Shown here piece after piece: positions 1-11,016 of a stretch of DNA of 64,000 nt. The stretch covers positions 166,083,521-166,147,520 of the forward strand of contig NC_081406.1 in NCBI RefSeq assembly GCF_030272615.1, read 5' to 3'. Under the pieces are notes generated by a model. It worked only from the letters and a program-made list of their open reading frames with translations, made no database searches and was not told where the DNA came from. The position numbers and the translations under genes are program-made. Within the stretch, counting starts at the first letter, position 1. Each line of letters starts with the position of its first letter. This stretch comes from Cryptomeria japonica. Lineage: Eukaryota; Streptophyta; Pinopsida; Cupressales; Cupressaceae.

Positions 1-488
1 GCTACCTAACATGCATTAATGACAACATTTATTGTGACAAAGTACAAGGAGGTTTTGTGGTACTCACCAACTCTCCTGCATCTACTGGCCTCTAAAATCA
101 GTGAACGCAGTCGAATCTGTGAACTAATGCCATCGCTGTTGACTACTACTGCTCTATTCTCTCTCTGCACTCTGATCTCTTGGATGTGTGGATGATAATG
201 AGGATGTATTCCCCTCGTGGTGTATTTTATAGACTGCCCTAGCCCTAGCCCTAGCCCTAGTTTCTCTAGTCAGTCTTCATTATCCTGTGACTCTATCACT
301 CTATCCTATCCGGTCAGTCCATTCTAGCCTTTCTTTCTTATCGAGAGATTTTCTCTGCTCTTTTCAGACATTTTCATCCAATCTCTCGAGGGGGCATATC
401 ATTCCCATCTTGGGGCAACTTTGTATCAGTTCATATTATCTTCTTTGAAACAACGCGACAAGCTGCATTGTGTCAAAGAGGGGCAAAA
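1..488 (+). other. 3' untranslated end of a plus-strand Gypsy-type element
   Basis: This noncoding stretch leads into a polypurine tract and an LTR, so it is read as the 3' untranslated end of an LTR retrotransposon whose coding part lies off the left edge. It contains four and a bit copies of CCCTAG at 236-260 and a G-rich motif near 389-395. The same sequence recurs at 31421-31757, which confirms it as a repeat family. No ORF of interest is present. Confidence 0.7.
475..488 (+). promoter_or_regulatory. Polypurine tract before the LTR
   Basis: AAAGAGGGGCAAAA lies directly before the TGTAGAC start of the LTR. In LTR retrotransposons this purine run resists RNase H and primes plus-strand DNA synthesis. 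The identical tract precedes the same LTR start at 31744-31757. Confidence 0.75.
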
Positions 489-514
489 TGTAGACACCTA
501 AAATTGTCCAGTCG

Positions 515-748
515 AATTAAACAAATATTTTATTTATTTAATTATTTTAACCTAATTCTTCTATTAATTAAATAAATATCTATTTATTTAATTAAATCAT
601 TTATCCTCTTCTAGCCTTATTTCTCAGTTAAATAAATACATTTATTTATTTAAATTACCCTTTTTCCTAAATTAAATAAATATCTTATTTATTTAATTGA
701 TCCCTTTTCTTCTATTAATTAAATAAATCTTTATTTATTTAATTAATT
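515..748. repeat. Five consecutive AT-rich palindromes in LTR U3
   Basis: Five inverted repeats built on AATTAAATAAATA / TATTTATTTAATT start near 515, 563, 628, 670 and 714, separated by short pyrimidine-rich spacers such as CCTCTTCTAGCC. The fourth (670-698) has perfect 13 bp arms around TCT. All five recur in the minus-strand LTR at about 15458-15715. Confidence 0.85.
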
Positions 749-910
749 CATTAACCTTTTCTACCTATGACACATGTCATTCATCTCTTAATTCCTACAC
801 TACCCACCCTTTCATTATTTTCTTATTTTCTCTACCTACCCTCTAATCATAGCCAACCATTTATCTTTTACACCTCTCAATCTTATCCCTCCATTTCTTA
901 TAGTGTCTTC

Positions 911-918
911 TATATAAG
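911..918 (+). promoter_or_regulatory. LTR TATA box
   Basis: TATATAAG sits about 420 bp into the LTR, followed by a pyrimidine-rich stretch where transcription would begin. The minus-strand LTR has TATATAAAGG at the equivalent place (about 15297-15305), so the site is conserved between copies. Confidence 0.6.
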
Positions 919-1320
919 GAGATGCTTCCTTCATTTATCAACCCTATGCATCCTGATCAGTTGACTCCCTGACTACTCTAGCATTTGAACTTTCATATGC
1001 GATCAAGCCTACTTGCAACCACATTTCTGTTCTTTGTTGAGCTCTTCTGCACACATAAAATCTGAGAGCAAATATATCAAGCAAGATCAATGTAGATAGG
1101 AAGAATGGAGATTCAAACCCTATTGGACATGTGATGGTATAATCTTTGTGATTTCATTTGATTTGCATTGTCTTAGGTAATCTTCATATGTTACGGTGGA
1201 TCTTTGTTGTTGTTAGGCTAGGGTTTTGTGGTTGAATTCATTTAGTCTTTCAATATTATTGTTATCTATTTTCACTGTATATAGTACCAACTAGACAAGT
1301 TCAAGGTGGATGGGGACAGG

Positions 1321-1710
1321 ATGCCCCACAATAGAGAGAGCAAGGCGACGAATCCCATGGGGGATGAGGATGAGGAGGATGAATTTCTCATGTTGCGAGA
1401 GCTCACATAGGGTCAGGCCGATGAGATCAACGATTTGTAGAGAGACATGAATCAATTGAGGTGACAACTAGAGGATATGTAGTGGGAGAGAGATGAGGCT
1501 ATACAGAGATACATGACTGTCGAGGAGACACTAAGGGTGGCTAGGGCTATAGTGGTAGGAGACACAACATCAGGGTTTTCCTTCTACCTCCAAGAAGGAG
1601 ATGAGATAGCATACTGGAGGAACTTGTACTATACTGTAGTAGCTCCACACTTGGTGGCAGGGAGCTACATGAGAGCCTCATGCTCAACTGGGATAGGCAG
1701 AGGTAGATGA
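1321..1710 (+). pseudogene. Decayed coiled-coil ORF, probably retrotransposon accessory protein
   Basis: One frame runs from ATG at 1321 to TGA at 1708-1710 (about 130 codons) broken by four stops: three TAG and one TGA, each one C-to-T step from Gln or Arg codons. The N-terminal part is acidic (GDEDEEDEF), followed by a heptad-like charged stretch (ERDEAIQRYMTVEETLRVA) suggesting a coiled coil, then an aromatic segment (EIAYWRNLYYTVVAPH). I do not recognise the family. Its place next to an LTR and the consistent codon structure suggest an accessory or gag-like protein of a plant LTR element. Only the region from 1513 is open. Confidence 0.45.
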
Positions 1711-3419
1711 GTAATGTCTAATGGAGGGGTCATGGGTCCACCTGCACCACTAGTAGTAGGGAGTAGAGATAGGCGAGATGATCTTGGGGCTAGACCGTCG
1801 AGTGCTCAGATTCCTTCAAGGCTTGCTGGCTCCAAGGGAGGGTCATCATCATAGCTCTCTTGTATCAATTTTTGTATCAATTTTTGTATGATGATATAGA
1901 CACCTTCGGGTGATTTTGTAGCCATGTGAGATATCAACATTATTGTATCATGATGCTGATATATATATATATACATGAGATGATCTATCCTTGTGACAAT
2001 TATATGCATGTGTTTATATGATCTATGCAGTGCTTCTATATGTTTTATAATTATGTGATGATCCTATATGATGATGCAGGCTATGCATGATTCTATGATG
2101 TCGATGATGATTATGATGATGCAAAATATATACATAATGATATGCATTGTTTTTGTGCTTTTATGTTTTTATGATGCAAATATATGTATTAAAATGATGG
2201 AATGCATTATTTTTATGTTATTTTTATTATTTATATGAGAATGCAAATACTTATATGAGATAATAATAAGTGGTGTGTGCATGATGTGATGTTTTTATGA
2301 TTTGTATATGCATATGGTGAAATTTATTAACATGTGGTGATGCAGATGCACACTACATGAGATGCAGATATTTTTGGTGTGGCATTATACTCAGTCATGT
2401 GATATCAAGCTACATGGACTTAGGAAGGGATAAATGAAAGACAAAATGAAAGGGAGATGAAATGTTGAAGATATGGAAATGAAAGAGCTTCTTTTTCTAT
2501 TATCATCATTGATATTTATTATGGCAAATAGGTTATGACCATCTAGACCTTATAGGTTCGACCTAGAAAGTCATTGAACCCATTTGCATGGAGATTAGAG
2601 AGTCAAAAACAATGAATGCCCTAGTTCACACTAGACTCATAGTGTCCTCATATCCTTGGACAAGCCATAGTATTACTAAGAGATAATCTACAGATAACAA
2701 AATAGGTGAACATATCCCATCCTCGCCTTTCTAGTCAAAGACATCTTGGAGAGAGAATCCCTAGTCAAAGACATTTCAGAAAAGCTAAAAGACATGTCAC
2801 CAAAAGAAAAAAAGAAAAAAAACCCAAGACTTGACACCAACATTCAATGAAATCCTCAAGTTATTGTGTTTCTTGCCACATATGTTGACATGTTTGATTT
2901 GGTCAGAATGTTGTTTTCCTGATAAAGGATAAATAATGCTTAGAAACCCTATTGTTGCCAAAGTCTACTGAAATATTTGATTTGTTGAAAGCCCATTGCT
3001 GATTGCATCTCATTTGAGATTGACTAAATCCATGAAACTGATACCTTTATTATGGAGAAGAACCAAACTTTATTGTGGATCAGCAATGCAAATGATCTTT
3101 TATTGCGGATGGTGCATGAAAAGGAGGTATGAGAAGCCGATGCTCCTCTAAACATGCGATGCTCAGGGTACCACTTCCATGACTAGAGTTAAGATTTTTC
3201 ACCAGTTATAGATTGGACTTGATTTATTATGGAAGGAAAGGGTGAAAAGGGGTTTATTATGAATGGATAACCAATCTTAGGTAGATCAATAACAAGCCAT
3301 GATGGGAATGGATAAATTTATTATGAGATGGTAGGTTGTGTGTGTGTGCATAGTGAAAGGATGAGATTGAATCCTCAAGGAGGGAGGAGCAAAGTCTCTA
3401 CACATGGCGTTGGTAACCC
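1711..3419. other. Noncoding, AT-rich element remnant
   Basis: No coding region is supported. The stretch holds a short tandem at 1861-1888 (TTGTATCAATTT twice), an ATGATG/TATATG-rich section at about 1980-2400, and six or so scattered copies of TTTATTATGGA-like sequence between 2510 and 3330. It is probably the untranslated part of a decayed retroelement, but I cannot assign it. Confidence 0.4.
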
Positions 3420-5777
3420 ATTTTTCACCATGGTAATTGCCTAGGGTGCCATCGAAGTGGTTTTCACTGTTGGATGAATTTATTTTTCTTTAATTTTTTT
3501 TTTATTTTCCAATTTTTTTATAGACACAACCAATAATTGAAAAAGTATTGAATGTACAAATGTTCAGACCTGCTCCTCCATCTATAAAGACTCATTTGAT
3601 GTGGCTTTTATGGAGAAAGGCTTCAATGTGGAGAGGTACATTATGTGGCTATCATATGGAAACATTATCGACTTCTCTGAACGTGAGGCAATGTGGAATG
3701 GAAAGATATCCCACCATGGCTTGAAACTGGTCCACGTTTAGATCAATGGGTAAAGAGGTTTCTGTCAAGGTTTTGTCAAGAATAGCCTAATGTGAAGGTG
3801 ATATACACAAAATCTCAAGGATGGAAATGAGGGTGAGTGTCTTCCCTAACTGGTCTACAAGGTCATACACATTTTTGGTAGATGACGAGGTTGTAGTTTT
3901 GGATAGAACACCTTGAAATGTGACTTTACCTCGATGGGTCATGACATTACATTCAAAGGTTTCATAATTAGATGGTGAAGAGGATGGTCCAATTCCTCTT
4001 AAAACAACTTTACTCCATTGGGTAGAACCTTCAAGAGTTTTGTCCTTTATGATAATGGTAGAAACATAATTGTATATTGAAATGTGGTTAACGATGGAAT
4101 CATAATCATAGGACATCTTCGCATAGTTAGCTTGATTATTTGCTTTGGAATTTCCTTTATCAAGTTTAAGAAATGGTTCCTTAAACATTGCATGTTCCTC
4201 ATTGGAGGCATGACCATCAAATTCTATGTCACCTTTGTCAATATGATCTTGTATAACATTCTTCAATCTATGAGAATTGCCAGTTGTATGTCCTTTTCTC
4301 TTGTGATACTCACAATACTCATCATCATTCCACCATGTAGGTTTTACTTTTGGTTCATAAGGTGGATTATCTAGCATTGTTATAGGCTTGTTTGCAACCA
4401 ATTTCTTAATTGCTATCTCAATTGGCTCTCCCAATGGAGTGTAATTTCTTTGAGGCTTCGATGGCCTTTGAGTGTTCACTTGATTATTCAAATTGGATGA
4501 ACTTGCACCGGGCAAAGTCATTTTTGGTTTTACAACATTTGCATCTACTACCCCATCATTGACTGTGTTCTTATTCTTGTTCCAAAAGCAGGGATTGTCT
4601 TTTCCATTTGATTCCTCTTTATTATCCTTAAATAGTTTAATGGTTCCTTGTTCAATAAGGACTTTCTCAGTTTCCAATCCCTTTTATATGACTTCCTTAA
4701 AGGTAGACAAACAAGATTTTCTTAGTTCATATCCAATAACCTTGTTGACATTTTGAGTGAACATTTATACGATTTATTTTTGTGGGATATCACAAGAGCA
4801 TCGACTAGAAAGACCTCTCCATTTCTATAAGAATGAAGCAAAGGACTCCCCATTTTTCTGTTTGGTATTGCACAAAGTAGTCACTGACACATCTGTTTCA
4901 ATATTGTATGAAATATTCTGCTAGATCACTCTATGACTTGATTCCAGATGATTGTTTGGAGACCATTCCATAGCTTGTACACCTAAGCTTTGTGGGAACA
5001 ATCTCATCAAGTATGTTTCTTCATTGGCTACCTCAATACATGTTGTGAAAAATTCTCTTGTGTGCCTTAGAATTTCCTTTGCCTCTATACTTATCAATTT
5101 TTGGTGTCATAAAATTTGGAGGAAATGGAGGCATTGAAACACTTCTATCAAATGGATAAGGACATATATCTTTCATCGTACACTCTTGTTTTTGTGTATT
5201 CATGTCTACAATTTGTTTTTGCAAATCCTTGATTTGTTGTTGCAAGTCATTCTTGGGTGGTGTCTTTTCTCTTTGAGTTAGTCCCATGCCTGAGCCACTG
5301 GGTGCAGGAGAAGGGATATAATGCATGTATGGATGGTATTGATCATAGATGTGTTCATATGGAGGAGGAATATAGTTGTAGCTAGCATATGGACCACTTG
5401 ATATGGTATTGTAATGATGAGTACTAGGTGTAGGTCGATACATGCCATGACCATGAGGATAGGAGGTATCATAAGAATGATCTTGGATATTGCCCCCAAA
5501 TTCGACATGGGGTTTCCTTCCGTCATGATTTTGGATGTTCCCTTGAGTATAATTGTATGCATTGGTAAGATCTTGGGTATTATCATGAGCATGTGTATTA
5601 GCATTTCTTATCCATGAGAAAGGATGACTTTGGGGTTGTTCGTGAGAGTTCCTAGAAATGTCGGTGTGAGTATGGGTGTTGGGAACTTTTGGTTTTTAAA
5701 ATAAGGATGAAGGTGACTCAAGCATGAAACATTTTCTCCTATTACCACCATTATGTCCTCTAGGATTTTCATTTGTT
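3420..5777 (-). pseudogene. Gypsy gag (C-terminal two thirds) and start of protease
   Basis: Reading downward on the minus strand, the order is: a His/Asn/Tyr-rich linker (5777-5300), a Gln-rich coiled-coil stretch, the gag entry motif FPPNFMTPKIDKYRGKG (about 5110), a core containing FTQNVNKVIGYELRKSCLST (about 4700), the knuckle CEYHKRKGHTTGNSHRLK (about 4290), and near 3560-3590 the protease-like motif FIDGGAGLNICT. This order is that of plant Ty3/gypsy gag-protease. Gag packages element RNA; the protease cleaves the polyprotein. The frame is broken by many stops, and the open pieces 5033-5443 and 3787-4677 are fragments. Reverse transcriptase, RNase H and integrase, expected next toward lower coordinates, are absent, so the element is truncated after the protease start. 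The N-terminal gag part lies at 12242-12506. Confidence 0.8.
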
Positions 5778-6783
5778 TGAAGGGTGACTTCACAATAATG
5801 GTTCCCACTTTCATCCACAAAGGAAAAACATGATGGTGAGAAAAAAAATTCAAAGGATTTTTGTACGGACTAACCTATGGGGTTCAAGAGAACTCCCCAC
5901 TTCACTCGAACCCACCCTTTCGATCAAACCCCATTTAACAATTTTTTGTTGATTTTTAATTATATTCGGGGGGTTCATTCGAACCCCTTTTTGTACACTC
6001 CTTTGAAACTTTCTACAAATTTCTGCAGATTTTTGGCCTTCAAACCTCTGGTTAAACGCTCAAATGAAAAAATATTGATAGCCCCAAAATATTGGATGAT
6101 ATTGCTTAGAGCAAGCTTTCCAATGACTATAATTTTATTACATTGTGAGTTTATTATGATCTTGTTTTTTACATTTTATGAAACATTAGTTTTTCGACGA
6201 ACATGAACTTCTCTATTCAACACATTGGGAAAACTAGTAAACTAACTCAAAAAATTTATGTAAAATATCTATTCCCCACATATTGATGTCTTCTTTATAA
6301 CAAAAAAAAATTGAATTTTGATATATATAGAACAAGTTATGTGTTACGACATACACCTATATTTGAATTATAACTACTTGGACTTCAAAACTTAATAAAA
6401 TGGAAAATATTCAACATATAACTATCAAACCAACTTCATGCCCTGGATATTGATATAACAAACCAAAATGCGAAAGAATTTAGTTTTTATCATTTATAGA
6501 AAAAATTTATGTGTTTTGGGAGGCACCTTACTCTTAAAAAAATGGTGTTTGCTATAAAAAACTACCTTTTTGAGGGAGACAAAAAAATTATAAAAAAAAC
6601 TTCAAATTTATTTAAAAAAAAATATTTAGAATCTACAGACAAAATTCTACAAATCACTAATTTACATCATCTTCAAATTCTTAACACTTTAAAATTTAAC
6701 AGTGCCAGAAGGTGAAGATTATTTTAAAAATGTTCATCTCAGTGTCAAAGTTGGCAAAAAAGTGGGAACCATTATTGTGAGTT

Positions 6784-7997
6784 TGTTGGAAATTTGGAGG
6801 AATTGATTATGTGTTGTATTGATGTTTGTCATTGACGGAAACACTAGCTGCTATGGTTGTTTATTGGTATCTGATTGGTCTCGGTAGGTTGTTTGGTTTC
6901 TGGTTGGATTAGATCATCATGATCCGATATGCTCCAGTATGTTTGGTTTATGGAATTGTCTTATTCATGCTACTTAGATTCATGTTCAGTCAGTTGGTTT
7001 TGATCTGGTGATCGGATGCTATCCTATATGCTAGTAAGCTTGATTTGTTGTTCCAGGGAGGGTTTCACTAGCAAAGCTTTATTGAAGATCTTTGATGTTA
7101 TGCATAAGTGGTGTTGTTGCGGCTTCTAATGGAGATTGAGGATGTTGATGGTGATCATGTTTGAGACTTGGTTGATTGGGATCATTGCTTTAGTGTGTGT
7201 GGACCTAATTTGGGTCCCGGTATTATCTAGGTTATGAACTGGTACCTGTAACGTGTTGGAGGATGTTCCTGATGTGTTACCAACGAGATTTAAGCATTGG
7301 TTTACATTATTTTTGGCCTAGGATGACTTGGTTGATCATTTGATTTTGGGTTTATGTTATGAATTGTATTATCTTTTAGGTGGCCGACCTAACTGTTTAG
7401 GTCCCAGGTTGGTATAAATATATGTAAGATCTCATTGTAGATTGTGGTATGGAATATGATGTAAGGGATATGGAATGTAATAGGAGCGAATAATGTAACA
7501 CTCATATGCAGAGGATTTGGTTGATCATTGGTGATTGAGTTGGGTTTGTGGAAGAGGTTTAAGGCCTCTGGTATTGAGCTTAACCGAAACTGTACTCAGG
7601 CATAGGAGATGCTATTCTTGCAGTTCAATCTTCATGCCAAATTGTTTTCTGATGCTTTATGTAGTCAGTGAGACTCCTTTTGTGATGAGCAGTGTGCTCT
7701 AGGTTGTTGGTCTTCCTGCATGTGCAGGCCCCTTATTGTAATATTTACTTATCTGATCAATGGATAGATATTGTGGGTCTCCAATCCCACCATTGTTTTT
7801 CCTCTTTGAGGTTTTCCATGTATAAATATATGGTGTTATGGTGTTCATCTTTGTGGTTGCATTGTTTCTTATTGTTATATTATTTTATGCTTACAAATTG
7901 ATAAGTTATTGTATTAATAAGGTTAAATTTCTCCATTTTGGCATAATATTGATTCACCTCCCCCCCCTCCCTCTCTCAATGTTCTTGGTTTCCAACA
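6784..7997 (+). repeat. Copia 5' LTR
   Basis: Starts TGTTGGAAATTTGG and ends GGTTTCCAACA, 1214 bp, matching 11017-12227 throughout. A TATA box (TATAAATA, 7413-7420) is followed by an R/U5 region with alternating conserved blocks and a C-run (7960-7970) near the 3' end, as in many plant Copia LTRs. The similar C-run in the remnant at 63105-63120 suggests a related LTR there. Confidence 0.93.
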
Positions 7998-7999
7998 AT

Positions 8000-8012
8000 T
8001 GGTATCAGAGCC
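8000..8012 (+). promoter_or_regulatory. Copia primer-binding site
   Basis: TGGTATCAGAGCC follows the 5' LTR after two bases. It is complementary to the 3' end of plant initiator methionine tRNA, the usual minus-strand primer for Ty1/copia elements. Confidence 0.9.
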
Positions 8013-8073
8013 TTGTGCCTTAGAGGAAGTTTAACACCTTGAGGAAGATCCTATTTCCGGGATCTATGGAGAT

Positions 8074-9189
8074 TTGTGTAAGGAACTTCAAGTAGCTCTT
8101 GAAGACTATGATACCGAAAGATTGAGAAACATGAAGTTGCAAGATGAGTTGAGTTCTACAAAGGAATTCATTTTTACTTTGCAGGAGAGGTTGTCAATTG
8201 TACAAGCTAGAAGGAAGAAACTTTTACAAAATCAAGATGATGAAGAGAAGGACACCCTTAAGGAACAATGTCAAAAGCCGAGTCAAGAGAATATGGTCAT
8301 GAGGAATGAAATGCAAGCCCTAAACATGAGGATGTAAAAGGAGATTGAAGACCAAAAGAAGAAGGAAGAAAATCTTGCCGTATCTCTGAAAGACACATCT
8401 AAGGAATGCATTAGGTTGGTTCGTGAGAATGATGTGTTGAGAACTGAATAACATAACAATGAGAAAGAATTGGAAAGAATGGTAATAGTCCTAAGAGGAG
8501 ATCTAGATGCTGCAAATTAATACAAAGATAAGTTCAAGGTTAGTTCTGCTAAGCTTGATGAATTATTGAAGGATTAGAAGGACACCAGAGACACTAGTGG
8601 TCTTGGATTTGAGCATGGAGAAAGCTCAGGTACTACAAATGAAGACCAGTCATACAATATGCATGGAGGTCAGAAGGTCATCCAGAATCAGAGGTCACCG
8701 ATAAGGCAACCCAGAGCACACAAATTTAATGATAGATACTTTGTTTGTAATAAATTTGGTCATGTGGAAAGACACTATATAAATAGAGAAAATAAAAATA
8801 ATAATGCAGTTCCCGGTCAATGTTCAAATTGTAAGAAGTATGGTCATAGGACAAAAGATTGTAGAATGAATGTGAAATGTCATGCATGTGGAAACTTTGG
8901 ACATATGGTTAATCAATGCAAGTCAAGGAATGGTCAAGGTTACAGTAAGGCAATTCAGAAGAATAATGTGACTTGTTATGCATGCAACAAAGTGGGACAT
9001 ATTGCTAAATTTTGTAGAAGCAAGAATCCATCGACAAGAAGTGATGAGAAGGGAAAGAAGAAGGTTGATGACATTCAGAAGGAGCATGAGAAGAAGTGGG
9101 TTATGAAGTCTGAGGCTCAATCGGCAAAATCAATTGCACCAAATGTTCATTTGGCTGAAGGATATAACATAGTTATTCAACTGGTAGAG
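8074..9189 (+). pseudogene. Copia gag with coiled coil and multiple CCHC zinc knuckles
   Basis: The frame from 8074 is charged and heptad-rich (coiled coil) to about 8580, interrupted by TAA/TAG stops at 8335, 8449, 8518 and 8575. The open part 8659-9192 (177 codons) holds a damaged knuckle (YFVCNKFGHVERHY, second ligand region changed) and three intact CX2CX4HX4C knuckles: CSNCKKYGHRTKDC, CHACGNFGHMVNQC and CYACNKVGHIAKFC. They are followed by a Lys-rich tail. Zinc knuckles bind element RNA during packaging. Four in a row is more than the single knuckle of most plant Copia gags. The N-terminal gag core is missing or unrecognisable, so only the C-terminal half remains. Confidence 0.88.
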
Positions 9190-10560
9190 TAGAATGTTCC
9201 TGCACTGACAGGAAACTCTTTCGGTAGCTAAGGCATTCACCTTAGGGGGAGGAAAATTGATGACAGATCTTGCATTGCCCTTGGTAATGGTCCGAAAGCC
9301 TGTTTCAGATCCTTGGAAGTCAGTTTGGAGGTTAACCAACAAAGACTTGTTGGATCTTGGATCTTTGATCTTGATCCAGTTTGGTTTACCCGTGAGTCAC
9401 TTTATGAGTTATGGTTTGGTCATACATCTACAGTTAAGTGCTTTAGAATCTTTGGTAGTAAATGTTATATTAGGAGAGATGATTTCATTGGCAATTTTGA
9501 TCCTAAATGTGATGGAGGAATATTTCCTGGTTATTCTAATGAAAGAAAAGCATATAGATGTTATAACAAGAGATTGTAGAGAATTGTGGAGAGCACTAAT
9601 GTCAAAATGGATGAGCGGTATAGAGGTAAAATCAGAGCTTATGAGCAGGAACCGAAAATGGAAATAGTCTTAACTGAACTGGTAACACTTTTACTGAAAC
9701 AAAATGTTGAACCAATTACTCCAATAGTATTAGAAAATTCAACAGTAATTGAAGATCAAGGAAGAGGAACAATAAGTCAGAAGATTTCTAGGTATGTAAG
9801 GCTGAATCATTCAGAAGATTAGATAATTGGACAAAGAGATGGTTGTCAGCTGATGAGGTATGCTTAATTTCTTTAATTGTACCAGCATTAGTTATTGAAG
9901 CATGTAAAGATGAATGTTGGATGAAAGCTATGGAAGAAGAATTGGATCAGTTAGATAAGGAAAGATGGTCTTGGATGTTATTGGAACTTGGCTTGATTGG
10001 TTTGCAATGGATATTTTCAGAAGGAAGGAATTGATTATGTTGAATCCTTTCTCCAGTAGTTACGATTTTCAAATGTTTTCAAGGATTATATGGTATGGTT
10101 TTTGTTGTATGATGAATTTACACTTTGGGCATCTTCAGATGCGGATTGGGTTAGAGATATAGGTTACCAGATAGGTTCATCCGGTGAATCTTTCTTTCTT
10201 GGAAATAATCTTGGTTAATGGATCAACAAAAGAAGTCATGTACTTCTTTGTCTACTGCTGAAGCTGAGTGTTTTGTTGTTGCTAATAACTGTACATAGGT
10301 TCTATGGTTGAAGCATATGTTTAAGGATATTGAGCTGGATTGAAATGTACCGGTAGTTATTGATTGTAATAACTCTGCTGCTATTGTCATCTGATATTTC
10401 TATCATGTATAATTTTTAAAAGGAATTGGTGGAAGAAAATGAAGTCAAATTGGTCTAAGGAATTATTTGAGCATTTGTGTGATAGGTGGAGGTTTTCTGC
10501 CCCTCCAATAGAGACCTAAGTGATGTTATTTGGTATCAGTCTGATATGCATTATCAGAGA
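9190..10560 (+). pseudogene. Copia pol remnants: integrase end, RT start, RNase H
   Basis: Three collapsed pieces can be read. At 9313-9579, WFGHTSTVKCFRIFGSKCYI and FPGYSNERKAYRCYNKRL match the C-terminal part of Copia integrase. At 9795-10030, RYVRLNHSED and later EACKDECWMKAMEEELDQLD match the linker and start of Copia reverse transcriptase (the usual lead-in EACKDE..W..AM.EE). From about 10130 a frame-broken DADWVRDI...SGESFFLGNN matches the end of Copia RNase H. The catalytic cores of integrase and reverse transcriptase are gone, so at least two internal deletions occurred. The open frames 9586-9822 and 9843-10034 are pieces of this decayed polyprotein, not separate genes. Confidence 0.82.
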
Positions 10561-11016
10561 TATTATTCAATTTGGAATGAATAAACATTTATGTGGGGAT
10601 TTTACTACTCAAGGGGAGTAGTTAGCCTTGTGATTCAGTGGTTTTATTTTTGCTTTGATATTTATGTTAGATTTCTAGCATTGATGTCAAAGGGGGGGAG
10701 ATATTCATGTGAAAAAATTAAGGAGTTATATACATTAGGGGAGAGATACTTATGTGTAATATAGAGCTTAACAAAGATACTAGTCTAAGGGGGAGTTTAT
10801 TGGCACAAAGAGGGGGAACAAAATTTCAGATTGGTTGTATCCCATTGGGGGAATTTGGTTCAGGTCTATGGATGGTTAATTGGTTCAGAATTTTATTGTC
10901 ATATCATTTTGTGGGAGATTGTTGGCTTTCTTCCATTGGGGGAGACTTCTTTGGCATTTCTTAGCACTTGGATATTTTTCACATCTACTATTGTCATCAA
11001 TGCCAAAGGGGGAGAT
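10561..11016 (+). other. Copia 3' untranslated region with polypurine tract
   Basis: A noncoding stretch rich in GGGGGAG-type motifs (10690, 10796, 10811, 10936) ends in AAAGGGGGAGAT at 11005-11016, directly before the 3' LTR. That last copy is the functional-looking polypurine tract. Confidence 0.75.

Larger units (their letters stand above)
489..1283 (+). repeat. Gypsy-family LTR, plus orientation
   Basis: The LTR begins TGTAGACACCTAAAATTG immediately after the polypurine tract. It aligns along its length with the minus-strand LTR at 14957-15728: same terminal sequence, same AT-rich palindromes, same TATA region and same 3' part. The expected end ACTGCACACA reads ACTGTATATA here, three C-to-T changes, so the end at 1283 is set by that alignment. 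The sequence after it does not match the primer-binding region of the other copy, so this is a 3' LTR or a solo LTR. At 795 bp its length agrees with the 772 bp minus copy. Confidence 0.8.

Noticed and set aside
5877-6715. Two plus-strand frames (109 and 68 codons) in the inverted-repeat element
   Set aside because: AT-rich, no domain; the second is only shared repeat DNA seen also at 49236-49490 on the opposite strand.
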